Of a stretch of 64,000 nucleotides of DNA, positions 24,677 through 37,200 are shown piece by piece. The notes under the pieces are model-generated. The model worked only from the letters and a program-made list of their open reading frames with translations. It searched no databases and had not been told where the DNA came from. Made by a program: the position numbers and the translations under genes. Location: positions 23,258,575-23,322,574 of the forward strand of contig CM029122.1 in NCBI GenBank assembly GCA_016859345.1. The letters are read 5' to 3'. The DNA is from Istiophorus platypterus (lineage: Eukaryota > Chordata > Actinopteri > Istiophoriformes > Istiophoridae). The first letter of the stretch is position 1; the number at the start of each line of letters is the position of its first letter.

Positions 24677-25129
24677 TCACAGTACATCATCAAGGTCACT
24701 ATAACACAGGGTCATACTCTTCCTAAGAGACAGAGATGTGGACTGTTCACGCAAGATCACAGCCGCCATTTGACTGAAACCAGCTTTTATACTCTGACGA
24801 AGGACCAGGCTGGCTGATGTTTGGTGAATGCACATGGATAAACGCAGAGACGTGGAAAGAACGGACCAACCACAGATGAGGCTGACGGAGGTGCGAACAC
24901 AGAGGGTAGGTCCAGAAGCGTGACCAGTGGAAGTCACTCCGGAGGAGCTGAGGGTGCCCTTATTCAAGAGAGTAAAATGACACAATATAACGTAACACTT
25001 GGATTCCAGTCTGCCCTCAGACTCTTTCGAAGGAACAGACTGGGACACAAACACAACCCTGGAGTTTGACCCAGAGCAGCTCAACACATAGAGCAGACAA
25101 ATACCACACGCTGCTGCCAGGGCTTTCAT
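24677..25129 (-). CDS. Hypothetical 150-aa ORF with signal-peptide-like start
   Basis: The frame opens MKALAAACGICLLYVLSCSG, a plausible secretory signal, and continues for 150 codons with scattered cysteines and no recognisable domain. It lies just beyond the hsp30 relic on the opposite strand. The residues after 45 are rich in Ser, Thr, Leu and Val without a family pattern, and no promoter, splice partner or polyadenylation signal is evident. It may be a chance frame or an eroded exon of an unknown secreted protein. No function is proposed. Confidence 0.2.
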   Translation of the reverse strand: MKALAAACGICLLYVLSCSGSNSRVVFVSQSVPSKESEGRLESKCYVILCHFTLLNKGTLSSSGVTSTGHASGPTLCVRTSVSLICGWSVLSTSLRLSMCIHQTSASLVLRQSIKAGFSQMAAVILREQSTSLSLRKSMTLCYSDLDDVL

Positions 25130-28100
25130 AACACCCTAATGTTATATTTAAATAATGTGTATTTTAATATAATCTTAACCAAAGACTTTATCCAAGATTG
25201 ACTGACAACTGCACTGAACTCACCATCCGTGTCAAATGAGAAGTTTCACTGGGTTATTGGCGCAAGGCTTTTTCCCCCAAATAACATTATTTTAGTTTTT
25301 TTTTCTTCACATCCCTCATAGCCTATTTCAAATGAACTGAACAGTTCATACATTCCCTGAAACCTGACTAGCAAACCGAGTGAGTCAGTTTTTTTCTTGA
25401 ACTGTTCCACCCCTAGTAGGTGTCCACATAATTTTAGGCCATTTAAATGGTCCTGTTTATGGTGGACCTGTTTGAACTACTAAACCATCTGTACTTTCAT
25501 CTATCTGTGCTCCTCTGCTTTGGTGAACTATAATGACTCAATACAAGAAGCACAGAGCTTTAAGAAGGTCTAACCCTCCCTAACCCACTGATAAGGGTTC
25601 CATCCAAAAATATATGTCTTGATGCTCAGACTTTAATGAAAACAGGTATGGGGCTAAAAGTTTATTTTATTCAACTGTACAAATGTATTACTTGCCAAAT
25701 CCAGTGAAGAAAACGCTATGAGTAAGGCAGCTAACTGAAAGTGAGATCTCTAAGTTTCAGCCACAAGAAATCACGAGTGCAAAGTTTTAGAGTGGTTGTA
25801 TGAGCTCCATAGCAGGTACCCTGTGGAGTTTTTGACAACTGGTGGAACTACAGACCAATGTTTTGATGGCTGGGCTCCTGTTTATTTGTGTACGGTACTT
25901 GACTAGTATGTGCAGACATACGTTAGTGAGCACCATATACATCCCTGTCAAGCCTTTCACAGTGTTCTACTGACTGAAAATTGGTGACAGTAACACACTA
26001 CAAAAACAAAGTGGTTATTATTACTGACCTGTTATGCAACATAGATGTAAAACATGCAGTTAAAAAAAAACACAGAAATCTGCTTTGGAAATTGTTAATT
26101 AGAAAGACATTTTTTCAATACATTTGTTCTTTGAGATCTAACAAATGTGTTATTGTGAGAGATGCTAGCTGTGGCATTATTTGTTTGCCTCCAACTAGAT
26201 AATATATTATAGAGCATTACAATGTCATGGCTACTGTTATTTTTTTTCCTCTATATTGATCTTCATATCCAACGAGCATTCACACTGGAGACAGTGATAA
26301 TGACTGAGGTTGACAAACCTCTAATTCTGCTATAAATGAAAGACTGATTCAACTTTACCATGCTGAGTGAATACAGAGGCGTTTATAAATTAGACCTGTG
26401 AATCCTGACCTCTTGCAGGTGAAATTAGTCAAACACTGCATCAAATACAAATAAAATTTAGCATGGTCTATTCAGTCATGATATTGAAATATCAAATGTA
26501 GAAATAGAAAACTGCCAGTAGACGCTCCTAATGTATTTTTCCTCTGTTATAAAGTCAATTCTAAGATTTTTATTTTTCATTTTTTTAATTCATTTTTTAT
26601 TTTCTCTCTATTTTTTAGTTTTTGAGTTGACTACAAATAATGTACAGAGGAAGAGGGAAGATTTTCAGGGCTCATCACCTCCCCTACATTCATGATGATC
26701 TTTTTTGTTAGATTTTTTAAAAATAAATCCTCTTATTTTTGTGAAACTTCTGTTCAGTGTTTATATCACTAGTTTAGACAGATGAAAGTTAAGAGAAAAA
26801 GCAAAGTGTGCCTGTGGATGTGAAGGATATGGTGGAGTGGAGACTTCCCCAACAGCTATTCTAAACTAATCCCAGAAACAGCAACTGCCTTGCTGTAGTG
26901 AACTAGCTCTAAGAACCCAGTAACAGAGGCAAAGAACTTCAGGAGGATCTAACCATTCCTTACCCTGAACCCTCTTACTATGTTGGATCCAAGAAAAAGA
27001 AACCAACAATAACAATATAAAACTGGTCTATAATTCTTACAACTAGCTTCAACTTCTCTTAAGTTCATGAACTTAGATCCAAATAAAATGGACATGGGAA
27101 TAAAGGATTATGGAAGTATATATATTTTTGATCTGTCCTTGATGGATTATAAAAACAATACACATCTTTAGAAAGGGACTTGAATGGAGCATTTCCTAAA
27201 AATCCTCTTAAATTCTTTAATTCTTTTTACATCTTTTTACATTACTTTTTACATTACATTATTTTTCTTTAAAAAAATTTGATTCAACTTTTTATACTTA
27301 CTGTAGGGCAAAAGAAGAGCTGTAACACTACAGCTCTCTTACTTAATGCCCATCCTAACAATCAGTGTCCACAGGTTCGACTGATTCATTGTCATTCTAG
27401 CTGCTGTAATAACATCAAATTGGCATTATAAATAACAGTATTGTACAAATAAATTTTGTCTCTTGTTTTTAAATCATTACTGTAACCTAAAGACATCCAA
27501 AAAAGGAATTTGAACAGAACATTTCCATAGAACCCAGTGTTGAAGCCCTTTTGCTCTTTTACAGTTTTCAAATTTAATTTTTAAGATCTGTAGAAGGAAA
27601 AACTTGCTGGCGTTCTTCCCCTTACCACCCTTTCTTATCTACAGTATTACTTATCTAAATCCTAACTTTCATTAGAAGCTTATCAATACATTAGCTACGG
27701 AATATTTCTTGTTAGGTTGTTTTAAAATGAAAAAAACAACAACATTATATCATCACTTATCTATACATTAAATTTAACATATTTTTAGGTTAAGAACAGG
27801 TGCACATATTATTTTGGCCATCTGACAAAAAAATATACAATCCAAAGATAATGCTGATTGATATACACCTGTTGCTGCATTAAACAATCGCCTGTAGCTG
27901 GTATCCAAGTGTTGCTGTGTTGTGTGACTGTCCACCCATATGGAATAATGAGCATTGATGGATTTCTAGCCCCTGTGGGATGGATTATGAATAATAATGG
28001 TTTGTATTTGCATAATCTGAGTTTGTGTGTTCAAACCATTGGTTAAATCTTTGTCTAAAATAAATTGATAATGAGATAAGTTTGTTATCTAATCGTAAAA

Positions 28101-28850
28101 TCCAAAAATTGAGAGTTTTGTTTAAATTTTGGTTGGCACATGCTTATTGCATGTTTTTTATGTCCAGGACAGGAGAGAGGAGGAGACAACAGGAGCAGAG
28201 AGCGGTGAGATGAGGAGTTCAACAGACAGACAAGGCCCACTGCAGCAGAGAAGAAGAGAGTATCAGCTAGAAAGATAAGACAGAGAGTTACCGCAGTTTT
28301 TTCATAGTCCAAATCTGTCACAGTTCAGAAGGAGCACTTGTCACATAATAGAAGCAGAAGCTATGAGACCAGAGGTGGTCAACAGGTTGCCAACATACAA
28401 TCTGTCATATGACTGCTTCATCAATGTCAAAGCTCTTTATTTCGTACTTCTTAGGGTTTTACTCCTGCTGCTGAAAATAAATATTATAATGAAGTTGAAT
28501 GAGAACTAAGACTGCATTCATTTTGTTTATTTTGAATTCATGTTGGGAAAGCCAGCCTGCACTGACTGGAAGCTGTTGTTAGAGCACAGTGTCTCATATC
28601 TTACATGCAAAAACATTCTCTCTAATAATTGAATTTCAAATGGTGCAATCATGGGTTGAAAGTCAAAAGATTTCTGGGCTGGGCTAAGCCCTCAGTGTTT
28701 CAAAGTTCCTCCAGGCCTCTGGTGACCTGAAACTCCCTTTCTCCTCTGTGGTATAGATGTGTTGCGCGTTGGGAAAAACTATCAAATATATTCAGCAGAG
28801 ATCTTGAAATGGGCTCGTCTCGTTTACGCTCTCACGCTACAGCCTACCCT
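25130..28850. other. Gene-poor spacer upstream of wdr75
   Basis: About 3.7 kb of AT-rich sequence. I see no coding exon, RNA gene or clear transposon. The segment 28,160-28,330 is purine-rich (AGGAGAGAGGAGGAGA and similar) and may be low-complexity. The last part, before 28,965, is the wdr75 promoter region. Confidence 0.4.
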
Positions 28851-28855
28851 CGAGT

Positions 28856-28871
28856 CCAGCAGGTGGCAGTG
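28856..28871 (+). promoter_or_regulatory. CTCF-like motif at the wdr75 promoter
   Basis: CCAGCAGGTGGCAGTG matches the CTCF core pattern CCASYAGRKGGCRS closely. It sits 95 bp upstream of the wdr75 start codon, between the divergent stat4 and wdr75 units. It is a motif match only; binding is not shown. Confidence 0.45.
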
Positions 28872-28965
28872 AGCGTGTCTGCAAACTGGCTCGTCAAGCA
28901 GCGAATAAAAACACGAGGAAGAAGAGGGTCAGCGGTCAGAGGTGAAAGGCGACTTTAGCACAAAC

Positions 28966-30361
28966 ATGGTTGAACACGGGGATATCCGCGTGGTTCACCG
29001 AGGCGGCAGTAAAATAAACTTCAGGGAGCCTGTCATAACCAATGATTCAAGGTCAGTGCTTGTTTTCAGTCGGATAATATTAAATGTTCGATAGAAGAGA
29101 TTCTCGCCACTTTTCATGATTTATGAGCCTGCGCCGATAGCTACAGCCGGCGCTAGCTGATAGCGTTAGCAATACCGGTTGTTTGCTAGCAGTTAATATT
29201 TCTTCTGCTGTTTACAAATAGTGTCACAGCTTGTCTCACCTTTGCAACACTTGCAGTTTTCTGTAGCAGCAGTTAATTATATGTAGTTTTCCAACTGCAA
29301 CATGACCGCCTCTTCCACGTTAAGCGTAAGTTCTTGTGTAAAAGATGCGTTTTACATTACTGCAGCTTCCTCTTGTGCGCCTCGGGAGAGTGCGTGAAGG
29401 TGTTCAGCACCTCCACGGAGGAGTGTATCCACGACCTGCGGGGACACACCGACCTGGTGACAGGTGTGCTGCTCAAGCCCTCCAACCACCTGCAGGTACA
29501 CGCATCCCGCTACACGGTTTGTTGGAGGCGGTAGACAGAGTACAGACACACAGGTACCGCTAACTCGCCTCCAACAAGACGACCACTTCTTGCTTTGAAC
29601 GATACTCGAGTGTATCATCACAATTGCATACTTAGAGACTGCTCACAAGAGGGAATGCATAGTGTATGTTGTTTTAATGTATAGACCAATCAGTAACATT
29701 AAAAGCTGTTAAAGTTTGTAAAGTTTTAGCTGAATGGTGGTTTTATGCGTGTGTGTATATATATATATATATACATACATACACACACGCATACACAGAG
29801 TACGGGAATACAGGCTGCAAATTATCCTCAGGGTCTGTTGTTCAGTACAAATTTCAGCCCAGTCTAGTGAAAAACGAGATTGATGAGGCTTCCAAACAAT
29901 CGTAGAAATTATTCAATTTAGCTTCAAGGGCAAAACTTCAAGAAGTTAATACTAAAGTAGAGCTATAGGGATTTGAATGGACTTGAACTGGGAGGCATGA
30001 TGCGAGTTTGTACGGAGGGTGCTATTTATATACACGCAGTGGGATCCAAACCTTTGACAACACTATCCCATTGACTTGAACGTGTATTTGTCTGTCTGTG
30101 TGCAGACACACACACACACACACACACACACACTTAAGAACCAGCTCCTCTCCAGTTTTTTGAAGGAAAAAGTTATTCCACTGATTTCATGGTGGTTTAA
30201 GAGCACTACAGAAACTAAACTTCATGTTGATTTATTTGTTCTATATTTTCTATGATAAATTCTTCCGTCTTTTAAAAAGGTTTGCTTTTTCTGAGCAATA
30301 TCCAGAAATATAAAATTTACAATTATATATTATTATATTTACAGAATAGCAGCAAATTGTC

Positions 30362-30398
<37 letters not shown>

Positions 30399-31237
30399 AT
30401 ATATGAATATGTTTTGTTTTGTTTTTTTTTTTAATATTTTTGTTTCACAAGAAGATACTTTTTCAAAATCAAGCCTAGTTGAAGATACCGTTACATCCTC
30501 ATTTGGCTCCAATTTAATAGCTAAAGTAAATTGAGACAAACAGGTAGCGACTTCTGCACACACCACCTCAGCCTAAACTTGTTAAATGTCTTCTTTCCAG
30601 TATGTTTTTGTTATGGCTATGCTACTGTATCCTAGTATAACTCAGTCAGGGTCAGGACAAACCTTACTCTGGATGATTTAATAAAGCAACACTGGGATTT
30701 GGGTAACCTATAAATTTATTCTAGTACTTAATTTCAGCCCAGTCTAGTGAAAAACGAGATTGATGAGGCTTCCAAACAATCGTAGAAATTATTCAATTTA
30801 GCTTCAAGGGCAAAACTTCAAGAAGTTTATACTAAAGTAGAGCTATAGGGATTTGAATGGACTTGAACTGGGAGGCATGATGCGAGTTTGTACGGAGGGT
30901 GCTATTTATATACACGCAGTGGGATCCAAACCTTTGACAACACTATCCCATTGACTTGAACGTGTATTTGTCTGTCTGTGTGCAGACACACACACACACA
31001 CACACACACTTAAGAACCAGCTCCTCTCCAGTTTTTTGAAGGAAAAAGTTATTCCACTGATTTCATGGTGGTTTAAGAGCACTACAGAAACTAAACTTCA
31101 TGTTGATTTATTTGTTCTATATTTTCTATGATAAATTCTTCCGTCTTTTAAAAAGGTTTGCTTTTTCTGAGCAATATCCAGAAATATAAAATTTACAATT
31201 ATATATTATTATATTTACAGAATAGCAGCAAATTGTC

Positions 31238-31274
<37 letters not shown>

Positions 31275-34200
31275 ATATATGAATATGTTTTGTTTTGTTT
31301 TTTTTTTTAATATTTTTGTTTCACAAGAAGATACTTTTTCAAAATCAAGCCTAGTTGAAGATACCGTTACATCCTCATTTGGCTCCAATTTAATAGCTAA
31401 AGTAAATTGAGACAAACAGGTAGCGACTTCTGCACACACCACCTCAGCCTAAACTTGTTAAATGTCTTCTTTCCAGTATGTTTTTGTTATGGCTATGCTA
31501 CTGTATCCTAGTATAACTCAGTCAGGGTCAGGACAAACCTTACTCTGGATGATTTAATAAAGCAACACTGGGATTTGGGTAACCTATAAATTTATTCTAG
31601 TACTTAATTTAGATAAAGCTAGAGAGATATTTTAACATATACGTATTTTTTTTTGTAATCCTTGACATTGTATCTTTATATCTTTTATACATTGTACAAC
31701 ATCCAGACAATACATTTCTTCTTCTGCGCTAATGTGTTCCTCTTTTGTTGCAGGTCTACTCTTGCTCAGCAGATGGCACTGTCAGACTCTGGGACTTCAC
31801 AGACGGCATCCTTATTAAGGTAGCATTTGATTGTTCTATTATTTTTCTCTCCAGTGTTTGCTTTGCCAGCACCCACACACACATTCTGTCCATTTTGTCT
31901 CAGAATTAATCTCAATCACAATTTCTCTATATACCCCCTCCGATCTTGTTTGGAGGGCCCTCCCCAGCTGTGAGGGTGACTTTGTGTGAAGTAGTGAAGG
32001 ACTAGTTATTCAGGATCAGTTTGAGAAAAAGCCCATATATTGTTTTCTCTGATGTCTGTAAGCCATGTGTGATGGCCGCATGATCTCTTCCAGACTTATG
32101 TCATTGGATACCCAGTTTATGCCATCTACGCATCTGCAAACCACGAAGGAGTTATCTTTGTTGTTACCGCCACGCTAAGTGACAAAAGATCTGGTAGGTT
32201 TGACATCTATTTGTGATCATTGCTTGGGTATGTTACTTTGGCTGTCTCCACATCCATCAGACATCCTATGTGTTTTTACAGAGGAAATGTCAATTGATAG
32301 TTTAAATGTTGAGGACCGAAAGATGAGAGTAATCAGTAATAACGCAGAATTAGTCTACAGAACCGACTACAGAACCAGTCTGGCTAGAATGCTTCATACC
32401 TCTAATTAGCAGCATATTATTCAAATGAAAAGCAGTAGTTTTGTTGCTTTTATTTTTAAAGATTTTTTGTAGAAAATTATACTATTCTAGTGAAAACTGT
32501 GACTGTAACTTCAGTGTCTCCAGGTCGAAGAAGCCTCCTTCTTTACACTGGATACACTGGGTTATCCACATTCTTTGGATTCTACTATATGACTTTTTTT
32601 TTTATATATTGCCTCCAGGAGTCGCCAGACACAGAATGTTAAATCATTCTCATGGGGGGGGGGTTAACAAGTGAGAAGTGGAAACTGAGTAAGAGGTCAC
32701 TGGGTAAAAATGTGTAACAGGCTGATGTTGACTGTGTGTGTGTGCATGTGCAGAGTTGTTCCAGCTGGTTGCGATTCATCTGCCGCAGAGTGGAGATCAG
32801 CTGGCGGAGGCCGCAGAGCTTTCTGCTGTACTTAGCGACGTCAGCTCCAACCCAGCAGCCATTGCCTTCGGTAGAGGGGTACGCACACACAACTGCTATC
32901 ACCAACATGCCATCTTGAACTGTTATATTCTGTTATATACTGTGATATCCCCTACTTGGTTATTTGCTGATGAATCAGAGGAGGTTTTTTCGTTTTTTGT
33001 TTTTTGAAAGCTAGTTGACTTAGTCAGACATGCCTCTGCTCTAATAATCAAATAGACAGTATATTTTTGCCATGAGAACTATCTATAGCTTCAGCTCAAA
33101 TTGTATCTGTTTCCACAACCCCAATAAAACCCTGTGGGGGCATACACTGAAAAAATATAAAATGAACTTTGGACAGTAGTTCTCCTTTCCCAAAAAATAA
33201 ATATATAGCATCACAAATATGAATTTTTTAAGAGTATAGTTTAATTTATATGGTAAATATTGAGACAAGCCCCACTTCAAATTGGCAGGAACACATTTCA
33301 AATGCAGATCCTGGGTCAGCCTTCTAAAAAGAACATAATCCAGTTTATATGTAATAACCAGATGTTATCATCCTCCTCACAGGGGGAATATATTGCTTCA
33401 GCTAAGGGCTTGCAGCTTGAGGTCTACTTCTTTAAGAAGCAGAAATCATACAGGTGGGTGTAGAGATGTAAAATGATTAAGAGATGTTCGCCACACATTC
33501 TTCTTCTCCAAGTTTTCATGTAAAACCACAAACCATTCACAGCTTTAGATTACAAATGCAAAAAAAATATTTTTGTGGCTTTTGGTTCATTAGACACAAA
33601 ATGCTATCCATATCAGGAGTGAAGTTGTCATATGTGACAACCAGAATGAATCTTAAAACCCAAGATGTTGACAAGCTCACATTTTTTCACAAAGCCGTGA
33701 TGTTTAATAACACCATACATCTGTCTGTGTGGGGTTACTAGGTTTTCCCTCAAAGAAGACAACAAGAAAGGAGGGAAGAACACATTCACATGCGTCGCCT
33801 GCCACCCAAAAGATGACTGCATTGCCACTGGGCATGACGATGGCAAGATTCGTCTGTGGTGAGTGTAGTGACCATGTGGCCTTAAAGCCTATACAGTTAC
33901 ACCTAGTGTGTTGATAATTTTGAACAACTGTGCAGACTAAACATCTGCAGCTCATTTGTTTTCAAATATTTTGCTGATATTTTTGATCTATTTATACATT
34001 TGTATTTAGTAAACTCCCATGTTTTCTTTCTGAAACAACTTTTTAGTCCTTTGGATGGTGCAGAGTGTTTATATAAAATGTATGAATGTGTTTCCTTAGG
34101 TGAAGTTGAAACTTAAATGACTGTGTCTTCACAGGAGAAACTTCAACCACAAGAAGGAATACACATACTCCACTCTGCACTGGCACCACAGTTCTGTCAG

Positions 34201-37200
34201 CTCACTGCGCTTCACTCCAGAAGGTACACACGTCACACATTTGTTCCATTTCTTTGCTAATATGTTATGCAACAAAGTGGAATCAAATCTGGGTTCCTAC
34301 AGTGTAGTCATTATCTACCAGTCCTTCCAAATGACTTATAATTTAGTGGTAAAAGAACAGAATAAAGTTTTTTTTTTTTTCTTTCAAAAAGGGCATCAGT
34401 GCCCTGTTCTGCCTCTGTATGTATATCTGGTTTGTTTTACCAGGCACCAACTTGCTGAGTGGAGGTGTGGAGTCAGTGCTCGTCCAATGGCGATACAACC
34501 AGGAGAGCCAACGGGACTTCCTACCCCGCCTGGGTGCTGCCATCACACACATTGCTGTCTCACCTGATGGCTCGCTGTTCTGCACCTCACACCGTGACAA
34601 CAGTATGGAGCTTTTTCTCATATGCACTCAGATGACACATGATAAGTAATTGTGGTGCTAGTAGAAATAGTTGTGTAAAGTATATAACCACTTTGGAGAC
34701 AGCATCTAGTGGCCACTAGTGGAACCACAGTCTGTGTCATTGACTGAGAGAGCAGAGAAAGATCACACAAAGATCACACAGCTGTGAGGTTGTATTTGGA
34801 CCCGATGCAGAGTTTTCAGTCTTAATGAAAAGCTGACTTTTTCCTCCTTGTTCTAGAGATTACTATCATCCAGAGTTGTGTTAAAGTATCAGCTGTCATC
34901 CAGGGCCTGGTCAAAGGTGAGTACAGACTGTAGGTGGCAACGGCACGTAGACTGATCATAAACATGCTGCATGGGCTCATAAATAATACATAAACATATA
35001 CCTGTCTTGGTTCTAAGGAAGGTCATGACCATTATAGAAGAAATTTTTAATTCACCAGTACTCAGCTCAGTCACTGAACCAGACAACTACATTGCTGACA
35101 CTGTAAAAGTGGAAGGGTGTAGAAAAATACTAAACTCCACATTTGCTTGCAACTAAATTTGTCTCTCGACAGCCACATGAGAGAAATTAACATGAGAGAT
35201 TAAAAAACTCAGACAACCCCTGGCAGTGGTTTTATAAACAGGTCTACTCAGCTGCATAAGTAACACCACGAAAGCCTCAGCTATCGAAGGATGTTCATTT
35301 CAATTCATCACTGTTAAATCAATGAATGTAAAGGTATTATCATTGTTAGGATTACTGTGAAAAAAAAGTTTTTTTTTTTTTTTTTTTTACCTCATTACCA
35401 AGTCTTCTATGTTATATTAGAAATATTGTCTCATATTATTTCTTGTATTTTAACATCAGCATCCCAGTAGAATTAGTGGAAAACAATGTATATTTTGTTG
35501 TTGCATCATTCTGCATGAGAAGGAAGGTAGGAGATAAAAATTGTATCCTGTAAAATGATCACGGTTTTCTGAACAATTTTTCCTCTGTCAAATCTTTTAT
35601 ATGACATATCAAAAAGAGAGAGAGAAAAAAAAGTTTGAACCTGTCAGGTTACTCTGTGCATGTTAGGGAAGCTAGTGATTTTCACTTTTTTCCATTGTGG
35701 TGCAGGAGAAGGTGTTAGGACAGACTTGATGGTGGACCCACGCAGCAGAGCCATGGTGTTGAACGGCAAACCAGGCCACCTGCAGTTTTACTCCCTCCAA
35801 AGAGACAAACTGCTGTACAACGTAAGTACTCTACCTTATAAACTGACTTTAAGATTTCACACCAGACTAATTAATTTTTTTGGATTGTTTTTAGAGGCTT
35901 TTATTGACATAAAAATATGTCAGCTCCTGAAATTCTATAAATATGTTTATAAGTTTTCCAAAATAACCAATTTGAATTACCAACCGATTTTAGAAATTTC
36001 TGAGGACAGAAACACACATCCATTCTGATCCACTGGCTCACTTAACAATACTACCAGCAGCACCTTGGGGTGAGTTAGCCTTTATAGCTAAACTCTAAGA
36101 TCATTTTCTGTGTTTCCTGCAGCTGGACATCGTGCAGCAAGAGTATATTCATGAGTTGGGCCTGCAGCAGTTTGAGGTGGTCAAGGCGGCCTTCGATGCC
36201 TCTGGAAACTGGTTAGCAACAGTGGAAGAAAGAAAACAGAAAGCTTCTGAGCTGGAGCTTAATTTGAAACTGTGGGCATTTGATGAGCAGACACAGAGGT
36301 ACAGATATATAAAGTATACCTCATATTTCTGTTTGCTGGTGTCATTCACTTAGACTAAATTCCTTAGTAAACTGGCATTAAAAGATTTCTGAGTTTTGTA
36401 GTTCAGTCCAATAGTGTTTCTTCTTAGTGTAATAGGAATGATTTAGTAATAATTTTTTTTTTCTCAATGTCCAACCGCCACCCTGTAACATATTTACTGA
36501 ATTACTTGCAGTTTTGTGCTGAACACGACCATCTCGGCCCCCCACGAGGCCCAGATTACAGCCATGTGCTTTTGCCATGCCACTGACAGCCAGACCACCA
36601 TGCTGGTCTCCACTAGCAAGGACGGACACTTCAAAGCCTGGCAGCTGGCCGCACCCGCCCACACAGAGGGTAAGTGCTCTACCTCTGTTTCTGACTGTTG
36701 AGTTATTAAACTATGGTAATATTTACTGTGGGCTTTTAACTTGCTGTCTTTCTCTGGTGTTGTATGCTTTGAATTTTCTAATTTTTGGTGTTTCTCCAAT
36801 TTATTGTTCAAGAACTATTTGTTCTTTATGAGTTAAGACTCACTGAAGAGCATTCATAGCCCTGTGTGAGTTGCCCTAAGCCTTTAACCACAGAAGTCCA
36901 AGCGCTTTCTTCTGACATTAAAGCCCAATATTGGGAAAGCATAGATTTCTATAGAGAAATTAACCATTAAAATAATAATAGTAAAAACATAACTGCAAAA
37001 TACAAAGCATATCTGTACAACTGAAAAACATACATACATACATACATACATACATACATACATACATACAAACATTTTTTGTCTATCAGTCACTTTTCTT
37101 TGATCTCAATGAAAAACATAGGTTCAGTTTATACAGTAGGTCATTGCACATTTTCTTTTAAACATATACTGAAGATATATATCAAGAAAATGTAAATCAT

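Noticed and set aside
28085..28330. Purine-rich 78-codon minus-strand frame
   Set aside because: Low-complexity AGGAGA sequence with no splice or promoter context.
30339..31442. Identical 75-codon minus-strand frames at 30339-30566 and 31215-31442
   Set aside because: They are identical only because the intron segment is duplicated. They include microsatellite translation and have no gene context.
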